Positions 1 through 7,210 of a stretch of DNA of 64,000 nucleotides are shown here, piece after piece. The DNA is from Candidatus Kouleothrix ribensis (GTDB lineage: Bacteria; Chloroflexota; Chloroflexia; Chloroflexales; Roseiflexaceae), in assembly GCA_016722075.1 (NCBI GenBank), contig JADKGW010000004.1:15044-79043 (forward strand), in the 5' to 3' direction. Below the pieces are notes generated by a model that saw nothing but the letters and a program-made list of their open reading frames with translations, did not search any database and was not told the origin of the DNA. A program made the position numbers and the translations under genes. Position 1 is the stretch's first letter, and each line of letters opens with the position of its first letter.

Positions 1-2
1 CG

Positions 3-374
3 GGCGCGCTGGCCGCGCTAGTCTGGTGGCGGCTGCTGCTGGTGCTGGGCTGGGGTTGGCTGCGGCTGCGCACGCTGGTATGTTGGACGCGGCGCGAGAT
101 GGGGGTGGAGATCGCATGCGTGCTGGGCGTCGACGTAGGCATGAACCTCTCGACCACGATCCCGACGACGCTTCTGATCTTCCCCAACGCCGCATGGGCG
201 ACGGTGTCGCTCACGCAGGTGCCGATCCTGGCGATCGCGGTTGTGCTCGCCGATCGCGTTGCGGTTCAGCAGTGGCGTGGGCATGCCCGCGCCTCGCTGG
301 GTCGGCGCCTGCTCCGCGTCGTGAGCATCGGCGTGCTGTGGGTGCGCTGGTGGTGGCAGATCGTCAAGGGCTAG
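3..374 (+). CDS. membrane protein, 5' end outside the window
   Basis: The reading frame is open at the left edge and ends with TAG at 374, so only the C-terminal part (about 123 residues) is visible. It is rich in Trp, Leu and Val, with hydrophobic stretches at the visible N-terminus, around the middle (LTQVPILAIAVVLADRV) and near the C-terminus (VVSIGVLWVRWWW), consistent with two or three membrane passes. An internal GTG at 42 could start a shorter product, but the frame runs on upstream. No family is recognised. It converges with the KfrA-like gene 5 bp away. Confidence 0.5.
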   Translation, partial: GALAALVWWRLLLVLGWGWLRLRTLVCWTRREMGVEIACVLGVDVGMNLSTTIPTTLLIFPNAAWATVSLTQVPILAIAVVLADRVAVQQWRGHARASLGRRLLRVVSIGVLWVRWWWQIVKG

Positions 375-378
375 TGGG

Positions 379-1035
379 CTACGCGTTGACCTCCTTGTGG
401 TTCAGCTGGGCCAGCAGCGCGGCCTGTAGCTCGACCTGCCTCCTCAGCGCGGCCAGCTCGCCGAGCTGCTCGGCCTGCTCGAGCTGCTTCGCTCGGACGC
501 TATCCAGCTCTGTGGCCTGCGTTGCGACCCGCTGCTCCAGCTCCCTCGCGTGGGCCTCGGCTGCCAGCGCACGCACCTCGGCCGCGCCCTGTCTGCCGCG
601 CAGCGCATCGATGGTGGCGTTCAGCTCCTTGACCTGCGCGCGCAGCGCATCGGCCCGGTCGCGCTGCTCATCGAGGTCGCCCTCCAGGTGCTCGACGATC
701 TGCTCGGCGCCGTGCTGCTGCGCGCGCGCCTCCTCGACCTGGCGCTGGGCCTCGGCCCGCACCTGCTCGACCCGCGCGTCGTCCTGCGCCAGCGCCGCCG
801 CCCAGACCTTCTGCATCAGCTCCAGGCCATAGCGCTGGAGCGCGTCGGGCAGCGGCGGCAGCTGGGCCTGGGCTGCGTGCGCGAGATCCCACTCGGCCAG
901 TAGCTTCTGGACAGTGGAGAAGCTGCCGCCGCCGACCTTCTCGCGGATCAGGATGGTGGTCGGCCGGATGCCGGCCTCAGTCAGCGCATCGGCAGCGGCA
1001 AATACCTGTTCGCGGGTCGCGGCGGGGCGCGGCAT
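379..1035 (-). CDS. kfrA: KfrA-like coiled-coil DNA-binding protein
   Basis: 218 aa. Residues 1-60 form a KfrA N-terminal helix-turn-helix domain (REQVFAAADALTEAGIRPT, then a GGGSFSTVQKLL recognition segment). From about residue 85 to the end it is a long Ala/Glu/Arg/Gln heptad-rich coiled coil. KfrA-type proteins are plasmid-encoded autorepressors and nucleoid/partition accessory factors. The start codon sits 11 bp from a perfect palindrome (1047-1062), which fits autoregulation. It is the last gene of the long minus-strand DGR region. A paralogue (10567-11202) stands at the other end; both finish with the same LAALRRQVE segment. The fold assignment is strong; a role in partition is inferred. 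Confidence 0.85.
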   Translation of the reverse strand: MPRPAATREQVFAAADALTEAGIRPTTILIREKVGGGSFSTVQKLLAEWDLAHAAQAQLPPLPDALQRYGLELMQKVWAAALAQDDARVEQVRAEAQRQVEEARAQQHGAEQIVEHLEGDLDEQRDRADALRAQVKELNATIDALRGRQGAAEVRALAAEAHARELEQRVATQATELDSVRAKQLEQAEQLGELAALRRQVELQAALLAQLNHKEVNA

Positions 1036-1046
1036 GGATGGCTCCT

Positions 1047-1069
1047 TACCGTAATTACGGTAATTACCG
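1047..1069. promoter_or_regulatory. palindromic operator upstream of the KfrA-like gene
   Basis: TACCGTAATTACGGTA (1047-1062) is a perfect 16-bp palindrome and overlaps a second perfect palindrome, CGGTAATTACCG (1058-1069). The pair lies directly before the start codon of the KfrA-like gene. KfrA proteins are known autorepressors that bind inverted repeats, so this is the likely operator. Confidence 0.75.
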
Positions 1070-1248
1070 CAAGACGGCGCTATAATGCGACAGCGGATCT
1101 TCTGGTGTATATATAAGAAACGTTGACCGGTTAATTTTTCGTATATGCGGGGGAGGGGAATTTTGGGACGAATTTGGCGCGATCGAGGGGAGCGGATCGG
1201 GCGCAGGCCACTGAGGGTTGTATCCTCGCTGCACCCGACCTCGTGTTC

Positions 1249-1695
1249 CTACTTCTCCTTGCCTGCCTGGTAGGTTATTGTGCCGTAGTTGACGCCGGTG
1301 GCCTGGTTGACCGTGCCGCCCTCCGCCACATTGACGTTGCCCTGCACGCCGCTGCCCTGCACATTCGCGTGCTGCGCGGCGGTCTGGAGCTGGGCGGCGA
1401 AGGCCGGGCTGCGGTCGGCCAGCCGCGTCAGCGCCGTCCTCAGCGCGCCCGCGTACATCTCCGGATCGTCCTCGAAGTTCGCCAGCGCCTGCTGCTCCCT
1501 GGCGTCGCCGTACTGCTGCACGGCGGCCTTGACCAGCGGCGCGGCCTGCGCGCCCCTGGCGGCCTCGGCGCTCTGCGCCGGCGCCGGCTTTTGCTCGGCC
1601 TGGGCCTTGGCCGTCGCAGCCTTGTAGTCGGCGTAGGCCTTGTACGCGCCGACCAGGCCGGTGATGATCACGCCAAGGGTCACGGGATCTGCCAT
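1249..1695 (-). CDS. small protein with C-terminal Gly/Asn motif shared with the NACHT receptors; effector candidate
   Basis: 148 aa from the ATG at 1695, chosen because AAGGAG lies 8 nt upstream; an in-frame extension to 1770 runs through the conserved VR flank and is unlikely to be translated. Residues 5-20 (VTLGVIITGLVGAYKA) form one hydrophobic helix, followed by an Ala/Gln/Lys-rich helical region to about residue 110. The last 40 residues contain GNVNV, GGTVN and GVNYGTI, the same Gly/Asn beta-strand motif found at the N-termini of the three NACHT-FGE proteins and in the 161-aa protein at 10010. It lies 170 bp downstream of the NACHT gene, beyond the VR flank. By analogy with bacterial NLR/effector pairs that share amyloid-like motifs it could be a membrane-acting partner. 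No enzymatic motif is visible; function is inferred only from motif sharing. Confidence 0.6.
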   Translation of the reverse strand: MADPVTLGVIITGLVGAYKAYADYKAATAKAQAEQKPAPAQSAEAARGAQAAPLVKAAVQQYGDAREQQALANFEDDPEMYAGALRTALTRLADRSPAFAAQLQTAAQHANVQGSGVQGNVNVAEGGTVNQATGVNYGTITYQAGKEK

Positions 1696-1739
1696 GGGTG
1701 TGCTCCTTCTTAAAAAACGCGACTCCGCGCTGCGCGCGT

Positions 1740-1879
1740 CTGGGGAGGGCACGCCCTCCCCAGACCCCACCCGCTCTGGTCTGCTCCGAAAAGCTTTGAC
1801 ACATCCGCAGCGCAGAAGAATTCAGCAATGCAGAAAACAGGATTCAGAAGCCAGAAAACAGCACATTAGTGCGAGCGCG
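1740..1879. repeat. conserved flank downstream of VR1, copy 1 of 3, with hairpin
   Basis: About 140 bp between VR1 and the next gene is nearly identical to 7072-7210 and 36757-36899. It carries GGATTCAGAAGCCAGAAA and an inverted repeat at 1740-1763 (11-bp stem CTGGGGAGGGC, 2-nt loop). The block is absent next to the template repeat. In the Bordetella phage DGR a hairpin/cruciform downstream of VR marks the target; this block may play that part or may be the footprint of cassette duplication. Confidence 0.8.
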
Positions 1880-4800
1880 GGGCGACTACTAACCGAAATC
1901 CGTCGTCGCCGCTCCTGTCGATCGGGTCGCTCCTGCTCCGCGCCCCGCAGCGAACAGATGTACTATTATTGTAATATGATCCACCCCGCAATGGCACATC
2001 ATACTCTCTGCTATCTAGTGTAAAGTCTTTTTCAAGCACTTGGCTCTGCGCAGGATACGCCTTGAGGCTGCTCGCGCACCACTCCCACACATTGCCGGCC
2101 AGATCGAGCGCGCCGCAGACAGCCGCGCCAGCTGGGCAGCAGCCCACTGGCGCAGGCGTATCCAGCCCACTGGCATCGTAGATTGCCCGCTCGGGGGTTG
2201 GATCCTCTTCGCCCCACGGGTACGCTCGGCGCGGCTCACCTGGCGCATAGCTCGCGGCCGCCTCCCACTCGGCTTCGCTTGGTAGACGCACACAGTAATC
2301 TGCCGGCAGTACCTCCACAAGTTGCTCGCTGAGCCAGGCGCAGTAAGCCGTCGCCTCATACCAGGCGACGCTAATCACTGGTTGGTTGGTGGCAGTATAG
2401 CGCGAGTTGTCCCAGTCCTCCGGTCGGCTGCGCTGCCGTGATTGCTTCCACCGCCAGCCCTCAGGCGTCCACCAGCGCTCAGCTTCCGGCCCATAGCCGA
2501 CCGCGACGAACGGCGCATACTGCGCGACCGTGACCGGGTAGCGCGCGATCCAGAATCCCGGCAGCTCGATCGGCACACCTGCCTCCGTGCTCCCGCTCAG
2601 CCGCCGCGCCACGCTGCGCACGACTCCGCTTACCGATATGCTCTGATCATCTCCCCCCTCGCCGATCCGGTAGCGGCCTGCAGGGAGGCTACACCAATAA
2701 CCACCCGGCTGGCCAAAGATCTGCAGCAATGCTTCGGCGCGCCACTGCTCGATCGCCACGGGAAAGCGCGGGTCACCCAGCTCGCCGAGCGCACGGCCGG
2801 CCTCAACGCGCTCAGGCAGAGTGAGCGTTGGGTCGGGGTGCTCCAGCAGATCGCAGAGCGCCGTGCGCAGCTGCGCCTCAAAGCCCAGCACATCGTGCGC
2901 GCGGCCGGCCAGGTGGTCGCGCCGCTCAAGCGCCTCGTAGCAGGCCGCCGCGAAGATCGCGTCGCGCTGGCGCTGGAGCGTGGCTTTCTGCATGGTGCCG
3001 ACACGCTCAGAGACCAACAGCGTGAGCCAGCTAAACGCCAGCGCGAACTTCTCCTGCTTGCGCAGCCGGCCCATCAGCAGCAGCAGCACCTCGCGCCAGC
3101 GGTCGCCGCCGTCGCGCCACTGGGCGTAGGCCAGCCCAATATCCTCGCGCCCGGCCAGGTGGCAGGCCGCCAGATACTCCTCGAAGGTCAGGTGCGGCAG
3201 CACATACGCGTCGTCGCCCTCCTCCTGCACCAGCCCGGTCTCCTCGCGCAGCAGCGTGATCAGCGTATCGCTCTTGGCGGCGCAGACGGCGCGCGGCACC
3301 GCGCGCGGGTCGGCCGCATTGATCTTGCGCGCAAAGAAGGCGTCGAGTGCGCGGCGCATCGCTTCGCCGGTCAGCACGCCGCGGCCGTCGATCGCCTGCT
3401 GGTGCGCAGCAAACGCGATCTCGTGGATGGCCGGGCGCAGGTCATCGATCGTGAGCTGCGGCAGCTCCAGCCGCTCGCCGATCGTGGCCACGCGCCGGTC
3501 GATATCGGCCGAGCGCACGCCCTCCCAGCGATCGAGCAGCAGCCCGACCAGCTCCTCGTAGATCTCGGCGCGCTCCTCGGGCAGCTGCTTCTTGTTATAG
3601 TGCAGCAGCACCAGCATGGTCAGCAGCAGCGGCGAGGCGGTGATCTCTTGTAGGTTCGGCCGCTGTGCCAGCACCTCGACCAGGTGCTCGGCGCGGGCCT
3701 GGGCTTCTGCTGGGGTGTAGAGCGCATTCGACGCAGTACAGGTTTGAGCGTACCAGGCCGGTACAAAGTGGCGCACCTGGCCGAGCGTGAACGGCTCAAG
3801 CCGGCGCAGCTCCCAGCCATCGCGCAGCTGCCAGGCGGCGCTCTGCTCGTAGGGCTTGGTGCGGCAAGTGACGACAAACCAGGCGCGGCTGAGCTGACCG
3901 GCAAGCTGGCGGATCGCATCGGCCAGACGCTCGCGCCGGCTGCGCGCACCTGCGCGCGTGTGCTCAGGCACGCCCGAAACCTCATCGAGGCCATCGAGGC
4001 AGAGCAGTGCGCCGCCACGCCGCCAGGCTTGAAGGATCGTCTCGCGCAGCTCGGCGCGCAGACCGCCTGCGCCCACCACCGGCGCCATCAGCGCTGAGAT
4101 TAGCGCCTCCAGATCGTGGGCCGGGTCGTCGCTGAGCGCCTGGGCGACCTTGCCAAGCTGGCAGAAGAACGGCACTGGCAACGAGGGTTTCTTAGGGTCG
4201 CGGCCAGCCAGTAGCACCTCCGAGATCCAGACCGTGAGGTAACGCAGCACGGTTGACTTGCCCGAGCCGGGGCCGCCGAGCAGTACCAGCCGGCGGTGTG
4301 CGCCAATCGCATTGATCGGCAGCTCTGGCCGATACCAGCCACCCATCAGCGGCCCATCGCGGCGCTGCTCCGCCTCGCGCCGCAGCGCGGCCCACTGGCT
4401 GGCCAGCGGCTCAGTGCTGGGCAGCGGCACAAAGGGCGGCAGGGGTGAGGCAGGCAGACCCAGCTCGGCTCGTTCAGGCACGCTCAAGATCGGCAGGCGT
4501 ACCAGGTCGGGCAACACCTGGTGGGGGTCGCCCGCGTCCATCGTCTCCAGCAGTACATCGCGCGTGAGGTCAGTAAACCGCTTGAGCGGCAGCCGTACAT
4601 TGGTGGCCAGCGCGGTGTAGACCGCGCGCAGCGACAGCGCCGGCAGCGCACTTTGCTCGCGGCCGGTCTGCTCCTTGCCCAGTAGCTTGCCTAGCCGCAG
4701 CCGGCCGTACTCGGTAACCAGCCACTCAAGGTAGTTATCCAGCAGTTCCTTGGCATCGGCAGGCGGCTTTCCGCCAAAGAATGCCTGCACCGTGCCGTAG

Positions 4801-5015
4801 TTTACGCCGACTGCGTTGCCGTGGAGCGTGCCTGGATTCTCGACCGCGCCCTTGGTCTGGCTCTCTGCTAGCACATCGCCGACTTGCTGAATAGTGTTGC
4901 CGGCGTCCAGGTTGACGCCGCCGCTCTGCTGTGTGTACTGGGCCAGCAGCTGGGCGCGCTGCTCAGGCGGCAACGATTGGAGCCAGGCCAGGAGTTGCTG
5001 CGAATCATCGCTCAT
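1866..5015 (-). CDS. NACHT NTPase with C-terminal FGE/C-type-lectin domain; DGR target 1
   Basis: 1049 aa; GAGG lies 5 nt before the ATG. Order: short helical N-terminus; a Gly/Asn-rich motif region at about 33-82 (GGVN, GNTI, HGNAVGVNYGTVQAFFGG); linker; NACHT domain with Walker A GGPGSGKST at 247-255 and Walker B LLCLDGLDEV near 350; winged-helix and helical arm regions (PLLLTMLVLLHY, LTFEEYLAACHL); then a formylglycine-generating-enzyme-like domain from about residue 765 (FWIARYPVTVAQYAPFV, RLPSEAEWEAAA, GNVWEW, RGGSYY). The final 30 residues are VR1: after RCGAR come 12 codons diversified relative to the template, then GFRLVVA. FGE-fold domains are classic DGR scaffolds tolerant of surface variation. 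Such STAND proteins switch from ADP-bound rest to an active oligomer, so this is probably an immune-type sensor whose ligand-binding face is hypermutable. The ligand is unknown. Confidence 0.92.
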   Translation of the reverse strand: MSDDSQQLLAWLQSLPPEQRAQLLAQYTQQSGGVNLDAGNTIQQVGDVLAESQTKGAVENPGTLHGNAVGVNYGTVQAFFGGKPPADAKELLDNYLEWLVTEYGRLRLGKLLGKEQTGREQSALPALSLRAVYTALATNVRLPLKRFTDLTRDVLLETMDAGDPHQVLPDLVRLPILSVPERAELGLPASPLPPFVPLPSTEPLASQWAALRREAEQRRDGPLMGGWYRPELPINAIGAHRRLVLLGGPGSGKSTVLRYLTVWISEVLLAGRDPKKPSLPVPFFCQLGKVAQALSDDPAHDLEALISALMAPVVGAGGLRAELRETILQAWRRGGALLCLDGLDEVSGVPEHTRAGARSRRERLADAIRQLAGQLSRAWFVVTCRTKPYEQSAAWQLRDGWELRRLEPFTLGQVRHFVPAWYAQTCTASNALYTPAEAQARAEHLVEVLAQRPNLQEITASPLLLTMLVLLHYNKKQLPEERAEIYEELVGLLLDRWEGVRSADIDRRVATIGERLELPQLTIDDLRPAIHEIAFAAHQQAIDGRGVLTGEAMRRALDAFFARKINAADPRAVPRAVCAAKSDTLITLLREETGLVQEEGDDAYVLPHLTFEEYLAACHLAGREDIGLAYAQWRDGGDRWREVLLLLMGRLRKQEKFALAFSWLTLLVSERVGTMQKATLQRQRDAIFAAACYEALERRDHLAGRAHDVLGFEAQLRTALCDLLEHPDPTLTLPERVEAGRALGELGDPRFPVAIEQWRAEALLQIFGQPGGYWCSLPAGRYRIGEGGDDQSISVSGVVRSVARRLSGSTEAGVPIELPGFWIARYPVTVAQYAPFVAVGYGPEAERWWTPEGWRWKQSRQRSRPEDWDNSRYTATNQPVISVAWYEATAYCAWLSEQLVEVLPADYCVRLPSEAEWEAAASYAPGEPRRAYPWGEEDPTPERAIYDASGLDTPAPVGCCPAGAAVCGALDLAGNVWEWCASSLKAYPAQSQVLEKDFTLDSREYDVPLRGGSYYNNSTSVRCGARSRSDPIDRSGDDGFRLVVAPRSH
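1880..1952 (-). other. DGR variable repeat VR1
   Basis: 73 bp aligned without gaps to the template repeat at 5205-5277. Nine positions differ and every one is an adenine in the template (coding strand). Examples are AAC to AGC, GAC or ATC, and GAC to GGC. Both edges, CGCTGCGG and TTTCGGTTAGTAGTCGCC, are identical to the template. This pattern is the signature of mutagenic retrohoming. Confidence 0.95.
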
Positions 5016-5204
5016 AACGCCTCATACAGAGTTGCCACCCCGCCGGATCGTCGGAGCGCCCACCAGGGACGTTCCTACCAGCCCAGCGGGGCGGCGCGGT
5101 CTTTGGCCGCGCAGGGCCTGGGCACGGCCGCGCTCGCTCGCATTGGCCTGCCGCCGGCGGGGACCGTGCGCCGCCGGATGCATCGGCAGAGGGGTGCGCG
5201 CGAT
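5016..5204 (-). other. spacer between template repeat and NACHT gene, probable part of the DGR RNA
   Basis: This 189-nt stretch holds no convincing gene. It lies immediately 3' of the template repeat on the coding strand and can form a GC-rich stem (CCGGCGG paired with CCGCCGG around 5153-5176). In studied DGRs the template RNA extends into such a downstream spacer, which binds RT and Avd and primes cDNA synthesis. That role is inferred here from position only. Confidence 0.45.
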
Positions 5205-5277
5205 GGGCGACTACTAACCGAAATCCGTTGTTGTCGTTCCTGTTGTTCGGGTTGTTCCTGTTCCGCGCCCCGCAGCG
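5205..5277 (-). other. DGR template repeat (TR)
   Basis: On the minus strand the segment reads, in the frame of the targets, R-C-G-A-R, then N-R-N-N-P-N-N-R-N-D-N-N, then G-F-R-L-V-V-A. Eight of the 12 central codons are AAC and two more are AGG; 19 adenines fall in this stretch and 22 in the whole 73 bp. AAY codons are typical of DGR templates because adenine mutagenesis of AAY samples many residues without making stop codons. It is not part of a functional gene: the sequence upstream and downstream does not match the FGE domain. It lies 253 bp downstream of avd. Confidence 0.95.
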
Positions 5278-5340
5278 TTTGGCGCTGATTGGAACCGGGT
5301 GCGCCGTCTCGGCCGGCCCGTGGGTATTGTACCATCGGGA

Positions 5341-5511
5341 GACACGAGACATCAGACACGAGACATCAGACACGAGACATCAGACACGAGACATCAGACA
5401 CGAGACATCAGACACGAGACATCAGACACGAGACATCAGACACGAGACATCAGACACGAGACATCAGACACGAGACATCAGACACGAGACATCAGACATC
5501 AGACACGAGAC
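5341..5511. repeat. 14-bp tandem repeat between avd and TR
   Basis: Eleven complete head-to-tail copies of GACACGAGACATCA occupy 5341-5494, followed by a half unit and a further partial copy. All full copies are identical. Since 14 is not a multiple of three, the long frames that read through it (repeating RHETSDTRHQ-type peptides) are artefacts. It separates avd from the template repeat and may lie inside the DGR transcript. Confidence 0.95.
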
Positions 5512-5529
5512 CATCTCCTTGTCCGCGCT

Positions 5530-5889
5530 TCACTCTGCCGCATCGCCGCTCGCGGCGCGGGCCAGCGCCTTGCGCCAGCCGCCGATCAGCCGCCCGATCT
5601 CATCGAGCAGGCGCGCGGCGTGCTCAATCTGGCCGACCGTGAGCAGGCCCAGCGCCTGGCTCTGGCGCACGAGCGCGCGCAGCTCGTGCAGCGCTTCGTC
5701 GGCGGCCTGCAATGCGCTGCGCTTGTCGCGCCGCCGCGCGGCGGCGATCAGCTCACGCTGCATTCGCAGCGCCGCCTCTTGCGTTGCCTTACCCAGGGCC
5801 GCGCGGTAGTGCCGAGGGTAGCGCACGGTCGCGCGCAGCACCCACTGCACCAACTCGTCGCAGCGCGCGAAGATCGGCGAGTCAGGCAT
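5530..5889 (-). CDS. avd: Avd, accessory variability determinant of the DGR
   Basis: 119 aa, almost entirely helical, with charged/hydrophobic periodicity and four predicted helices (around residues 5-22, 28-50, 55-80 and 85-112), the size and layout of the Avd four-helix-bundle family. Avd forms a positively charged pentamer that binds the reverse transcriptase and template RNA. Arg-rich surfaces (RMQRELIAAARRRDKRSAL) fit nucleic-acid binding. It starts 43 nt downstream of the RT stop and precedes the tandem repeat and TR. The ribosome-binding site is weak; a short direct repeat (GACACGAT) fills the RT-avd gap. Assignment rests on length, fold and context. Confidence 0.85.
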   Translation of the reverse strand: MPDSPIFARCDELVQWVLRATVRYPRHYRAALGKATQEAALRMQRELIAAARRRDKRSALQAADEALHELRALVRQSQALGLLTVGQIEHAARLLDEIGRLIGGWRKALARAASGDAAE

Positions 5890-5932
5890 TGGCGTGACAC
5901 GATGACACGATGACCAGGTGACACGATGGCAC

Positions 5933-7033
5933 TCACCGCTCCTTCAGGGTTATAGATGCAGCAGCATGGTTTACTCTCGGCACCAGCGTGCCCAGCACCG
6001 CGCGGCGCAGCCCCAGCGTGCTGCCGTGCTGGGTCTGGCCGATCCAGCCCTGCACCGTGGCGTCAAGCTGCGCGAACGTGATCGCCCCGGCGGCGTAAGC
6101 CGCCACGCGCGCGCGGTAGCGCCGCCAGAAGCGCACCACGCTGCGCCGCCGCAGCCGCCGCCGGGCCGGGTCGACCACCCAGCCCAGAAACGGGAAGCCC
6201 GCCGCCGTGGGCGCGACCTGCGCCCGCGCCTCGTGGATGGTCAGCCGCAGCGCGGCCAGGCGATCCTGCACCGCGCCACGCCACGCGTGCAGCGTGGCCT
6301 TGTCATCGGCGAACAGCAGCAGGTCGTCGCAGTAGCGCACATACGCCCGGCAGTGCAGATCCTGCTTGATAAACAGGTCGAGCGGATGCAGGAAGACATT
6401 CGCCCAAAACTGCGATGTGAGGTTGCCGATCGGCAGCCCGCGCGGTCGCAGGATGGCGAACAAGTCATCGCCAGGGAAGTACGGCGGCGTGTACGCCTCG
6501 GCCAGCACATCCCGCCCGCCGGCGATGATCCGCCCGCACAGATCGCGCACGCGCACATCGGCGATGTGGTGGGCCAGCGTAGCCTCCAGCACAGCGTGAT
6601 CGATCGCCGGGAAGAACGCGCGGATGTCGAGCTGGAGCACGTAGCGATAACCGCGCGCGAGGTGCTGGGCGCGATCGAGCGCGGCCAGCGTGCCCTTGCC
6701 CACCCGGCAGGCGTAGCTGTCGTGGATAAAGCGCGCCTCCCAGATCGGTTCGATCACCTGGCAGAGCGCGTGGTGGACGATCCGATCCTCGAACGGTGCG
6801 GCCGAGATCTGGCGGCGCTTCCACTCGCGGATGACGAAGCTGCGGTAGGGGCCAGGCGTGTAGCTGTCGTCCTCCAGTCGCTCCTGCAGCCGCAGGAGCC
6901 GCGTCTCGGCATCGAGGTCGTAGGCGGCAACGGCCGGCCGTGCGCGCTTGCCGCGCCGCGCCGCCAGGTACGCGCGCCACAGGTTCTCGAAGCTGACGAG
7001 CTGCGGCCATAGGTTGCGGTAGGTTTTGGGCAT
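5933..7033 (-). CDS. DGR reverse transcriptase
   Basis: 366 aa from the ATG at 7033, with GGGGAGAG just upstream. An upstream in-frame extension to 7159 covers the conserved VR2 flank and is not expected to be translated. The N-terminus (MPKTYRNLWPQLVSFENLWR) is the usual DGR-RT opening. RT motifs in order: LDIRAFFPAID (about 135-145, first catalytic Asp in LD), GLPIGNLTSQ (199-208, the motif 4 variant typical of DGR RTs in place of the group II QG form), YVRYCDDLLLF (YCDD at 234-237), and a GFPFLGW motif downstream. There is no maturase or endonuclease domain, which argues against a group II intron. It copies template RNA with adenine-specific errors. All catalytic residues appear intact. 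Confidence 0.95.
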   Translation of the reverse strand: MPKTYRNLWPQLVSFENLWRAYLAARRGKRARPAVAAYDLDAETRLLRLQERLEDDSYTPGPYRSFVIREWKRRQISAAPFEDRIVHHALCQVIEPIWEARFIHDSYACRVGKGTLAALDRAQHLARGYRYVLQLDIRAFFPAIDHAVLEATLAHHIADVRVRDLCGRIIAGGRDVLAEAYTPPYFPGDDLFAILRPRGLPIGNLTSQFWANVFLHPLDLFIKQDLHCRAYVRYCDDLLLFADDKATLHAWRGAVQDRLAALRLTIHEARAQVAPTAAGFPFLGWVVDPARRRLRRRSVVRFWRRYRARVAAYAAGAITFAQLDATVQGWIGQTQHGSTLGLRRAVLGTLVPRVNHAAASITLKER

Positions 7034-7071
7034 GCTCTCCCCAAAAAAATACGCGATTCGCGCTGCGCGCG

Positions 7072-7210
7072 CTGGGGAGGGACACTCTCCCCAGACCCCA
7101 CCCGCCCCGATCTGCTCCAAAAACCTTTGACACATCTTCAGAGCAGGAGAATTCAGCAATGCAGCAAACAGGATTCAGAAGCCAGAAAGCAGCACATTAG
7201 TGCGAGCGCA
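7072..7210. repeat. conserved flank downstream of VR2, copy 2 of 3, with hairpin
   Basis: Near-identical to 1740-1879 and 36757-36899. The inverted repeat at 7072-7094 has an 8-bp CTGGGGAG/CTCCCCAG stem extended by a G-T and a G-C pair. Loop and inner stem differ from copy 1 while pairing is kept. The block ends just before the RT ribosome-binding site. Confidence 0.8.

Noticed and set aside
2442..3653. 403-aa plus-strand frame
   Set aside because: Antisense shadow of the first NACHT gene; His/Arg/Gln-rich, no ribosome-binding site.
1866..5015. Sulfatase-activating formylglycine enzyme activity for the FGE domains
   Set aside because: The domain is fused to a NACHT NTPase and its C-terminal loop is hypermutable, so it more likely serves as a binding scaffold; no sulfatase gene is nearby.
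5341..5511. Possible CRISPR array
   Set aside because: The 14-bp units are contiguous with no spacers, and no cas genes are present.
5228..5913. Long plus-strand frames with repeated RHETSDTRHQ-type peptides
   Set aside because: They read through the 14-bp tandem repeat, occur in all three frames with the same peptide, and overlap avd in antisense.
5918..7012. 364-aa plus-strand frame
   Set aside because: Antisense shadow of the reverse transcriptase, whose motifs are intact on the minus strand.
5933..7033. Group II intron or retron
   Set aside because: No maturase or endonuclease domain and no intron boundaries; RT motif 4 is of DGR type, and TR/VR pairs with adenine-specific changes are present.
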